DNA from: Saccharomonospora viridis DSM 43017
GTDB taxonomy: Bacteria > Actinomycetota > Actinomycetes > Mycobacteriales > Pseudonocardiaceae
Direction of reading: 5' to 3'
DNA: 64,000 nt
Assembly (NCBI RefSeq): GCF_000023865.1
Contig: NC_013159.1
Coordinates: forward strand, 682,001-746,000
The position numbers and the translations under genes were made by a program. Positions 62,388 to 64,000 of this stretch are shown here, piece by piece. The notes under the pieces were generated by a model. It made no database searches, was not told where the DNA came from, and saw only the letters and a program-made list of their open reading frames with translations. Numbering within the stretch: position 1 is the stretch's first letter; every line of letters starts with the position of its first letter.

Positions 62388-63251
62388 ATGGACCGTGCCG
62401 TCGCCCACGAACTCGCCCTGCGTTGCCACAACGCCTTGGAACCGCTGCATGCCTTCGTCTACTTCTCCCCCGAGGTCGAGCAGACCTTCGTCGACGCGGG
62501 GCTGGAGGCCGACCGCATGACGTATTTCGCGGGACGCGCCGCGCCGCTGGGTCCGGTGGGGGCGGGGGTGGTCACCGCGACGTTCCACAACTTCAATCCC
62601 CGACTCGTCGCACGTCATATCCCGAGGGCGTGGGAGCTGGTCGACCCGAGCGACATCGTCACGCTGCGGTTCCAGGCCGCTGAGTCGGGGTTGCGACGCT
62701 TGCTCGGTGAGGCCGCCGAGGCTCCGGAGCTGATCGAACTCGCCGCTTTGGTGCGTGAGGCCGCCGAGCTGTGTCCGCCGGAAGGCCGCCCGTTGTTCGC
62801 CGCGCACGCCGACCTCCCTTGGCCCGATGGTCCCGTCGCAGCGGTGTGGCACGGGGCCACGTTGTTGCGCGAGTTCCGCGGCGACGGGCATGTCGCCGCG
62901 CTCGTGGCCGAGGGGGTGTCCGGACTCGAGGCCCTGGTCACCCACACCGCCACCGGCAAGGGGTTCCGCGCCGACGTCGCCAGGCGGTTGCGCGGTTGGA
63001 GCGAACAGGAGTGGGCCGCCGCCGAGGACGCGTTGCGTGACCAGGGCGTCCTCGACGACACGGGCACGCTCACGGACCGGGGTCGGGCTCGACGCGACGC
63101 GCTGGAGGAACGCACCAACGATGCCGCGTCGACCCCGTATCGACTGCTCGGTGAGGACAAGGTCCGCCGCATCGTCGAACTCGCCAAGCCGCTGTCCCGC
63201 ACCGTGCTCAAGGCCGGTGCCATCCCGCGGGACCTGTTCGCGAACCGGTAG
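62388..63251 (+). CDS. SCO6745-like protein
   Basis: 287 residues matching in plan the actinobacterial SCO6745/SalK-like family: HNALEPLHAFVYFSPE at the N-terminus, a FAGRAAPLGPVGAGVVTATFHNFNP block, and a C-terminal half with a winged-helix look (WAAAEDALRDQGVLDDTGTLTDRG). Function is not established; an old link with antibiotic gene clusters has been made for some homologues. ATG 62388 is the first codon of the family region; upstream in-frame residues lack support. Not in an operon here. Confidence 0.8.
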   Translation: MDRAVAHELALRCHNALEPLHAFVYFSPEVEQTFVDAGLEADRMTYFAGRAAPLGPVGAGVVTATFHNFNPRLVARHIPRAWELVDPSDIVTLRFQAAESGLRRLLGEAAEAPELIELAALVREAAELCPPEGRPLFAAHADLPWPDGPVAAVWHGATLLREFRGDGHVAALVAEGVSGLEALVTHTATGKGFRADVARRLRGWSEQEWAAAEDALRDQGVLDDTGTLTDRGRARRDALEERTNDAASTPYRLLGEDKVRRIVELAKPLSRTVLKAGAIPRDLFANR

Positions 63252-63966
63252 TGGGCTTCGCGGTGCCCGAGTCCGATCGGTGGTGAACGGGGCGTCGTCG
63301 ATGAACGGCGATGCCGGAACCGTCGGCCGGCCGGGCACGGGATTCGTCGCCCGTCCCGTCGAGGCCCGGTTCACGCCCCGGCGTGTTCTCCATCACTCGG
63401 CCGCCGACGGTTCACCCGGCCCGGTGGTGAGGGGTCGGTGAGTCGACGAGTCCCGTCCACGTCGACCGAGCAAGATCACCCCACGTAATCGGCCGTGCCC
63501 GCCGGGGCCGTCGTCGACCGGCGGGCGGAACCGACCGGGCGTGGCGGGACGTTCGTCGGCCGACACTGGTCAGAACGACTTTCCACTCTCCTCTTCGCGC
63601 TTTTTGCTGAACATGATTCACTGTCTTAGCGGTCACTGACCGAGGGAGTAGTGACACACACTGTGAGGGGAGGTCGGCGCGCATGAGGGAGTACCGGTAC
63701 GCCGGAAAACGGCCGGACAGGCCGGGTGTGTACCGCCTCGGTGACCCCGGTGCTCCGGGGGGCCGCCACGTACCGTGGGCCGTGCGCGTCTCGGTGTGTG
63801 AGACCGGGCAGGGAGGCCGAGTGGATCGGTCGCGGCGGGGACGTGGGCCTTTGACCCCCACCGGCCATCACGCCATGATGTTGTTTGGACACGGTATGTG
63901 CCGGAGATCCGGCGCGGCGCACATCGGTGCGCGGCGCACCACACCCCGGGCACTCGGGAGTACACG
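63252..63966. other. Gene-less stretch before the last gene
   Basis: About 715 bases with no frame I trust: candidate frames on both strands are short, Arg/Pro/Gly-rich and lack ribosome sites. A small inverted repeat (TCACT...AGTGA) near 63631-63655 and a short AT-richer patch near 63598-63615 are the only notable features. It probably holds the promoter and leader of the gene starting at 63967. Confidence 0.4.
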
Positions 63967-64000
63967 ATGACCACGATGACGCTTGCGACCTTGGCGCAGG
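63967..64000 (+). CDS. Start of a further gene (cut by window edge)
   Basis: ATG 63967 follows CGGGAG at a normal ribosome-site distance, and the frame reads MTTMTLATLAQ to the window end. Only 11 codons are visible, so no product can be named. Confidence 0.5.
   Translation, partial: MTTMTLATLAQ

Noticed and set aside
63683-63970. 95-codon plus-strand frame near the window end
   Set aside because: No ribosome site, Arg/Gly/Pro-rich, no motif, and it overlaps the better-supported start at 63967.

Overview
This is a high-GC actinobacterial chromosome segment, most likely from Pseudonocardiaceae (a Saccharomonospora- or Amycolatopsis-like genome). The evidence is the very high third-position GC, many GTG/TTG starts with 4-bp ATGA/GTGA overlaps, a complete conservon operon, AdnAB rather than RecBCD, a DUF3152 protein, and gene order that (from memory) follows two blocks of the Mycobacterium tuberculosis chromosome, Rv3199c-Rv3208 and Rv2228c-Rv2236c. 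Taxonomy and synteny are recognised by eye, not searched.

Layout. (1) 1-25.2 kb is mostly conserved core: an alpha/beta hydrolase fragment, a TetR regulator divergent from a second hydrolase, DUF3152 metalloprotease, MoeZ, a TIGR02569-type protein flanked by inverted 21-bp repeat arrays, a Tat-exported esterase, an iron-box-controlled siderophore-interacting protein, an alkyltransferase-like repair protein, AdnA/AdnB, a K+ channel, a secreted zinc peptidase, membrane proteins, an SGNH hydrolase, an M16 peptidase pair plus NudC, and CobD. (2) 25.2-31.4 kb holds SURF1, a fructosamine-kinase-like protein, PtpA, a conservon (CvnA-D) and a Nif3-like protein.

(3) 31.4-58.0 kb is accessory catabolism lying between the Nif3 gene and the zinc-ribbon/RNase H/rnpB genes that normally sit beside it. 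It has two parts. The first is a homogentisate pathway: MarR regulator, HmgA, an unidentified protein where the maleylacetoacetate isomerase would be expected, fumarylacetoacetase, and both subunits of a 3-oxoacid CoA-transferase. It faces an MHS-type transporter and a self-sufficient CYP116B-type P450. The second is a uronate locus: a large secreted GH67 alpha-glucuronidase, UxaC, a LacI regulator with paired operators, an ABC importer whose binding-protein gene is frameshifted, mannonate dehydratase, a KDG-type kinase, UxaA, a UxuB-type oxidoreductase, and an IclR regulator. Together these would take glucuronoxylan side chains to 2-keto-3-deoxy-6-phosphogluconate; the last aldolase is not in the window.

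(4) 58.2-64 kb returns to core genes: zinc-ribbon coiled-coil protein, RNase H/phosphatase fusion, RNase P RNA, small conserved proteins, a methyltransferase, an SCO6745-like protein, and the first codons of a further gene at the edge. Strongest leads: the unknown gene inside the homogentisate operon, the island's position, paired and palindromic operators matching the local regulators, two homopolymer frameshifts, and the 21-bp repeat family.
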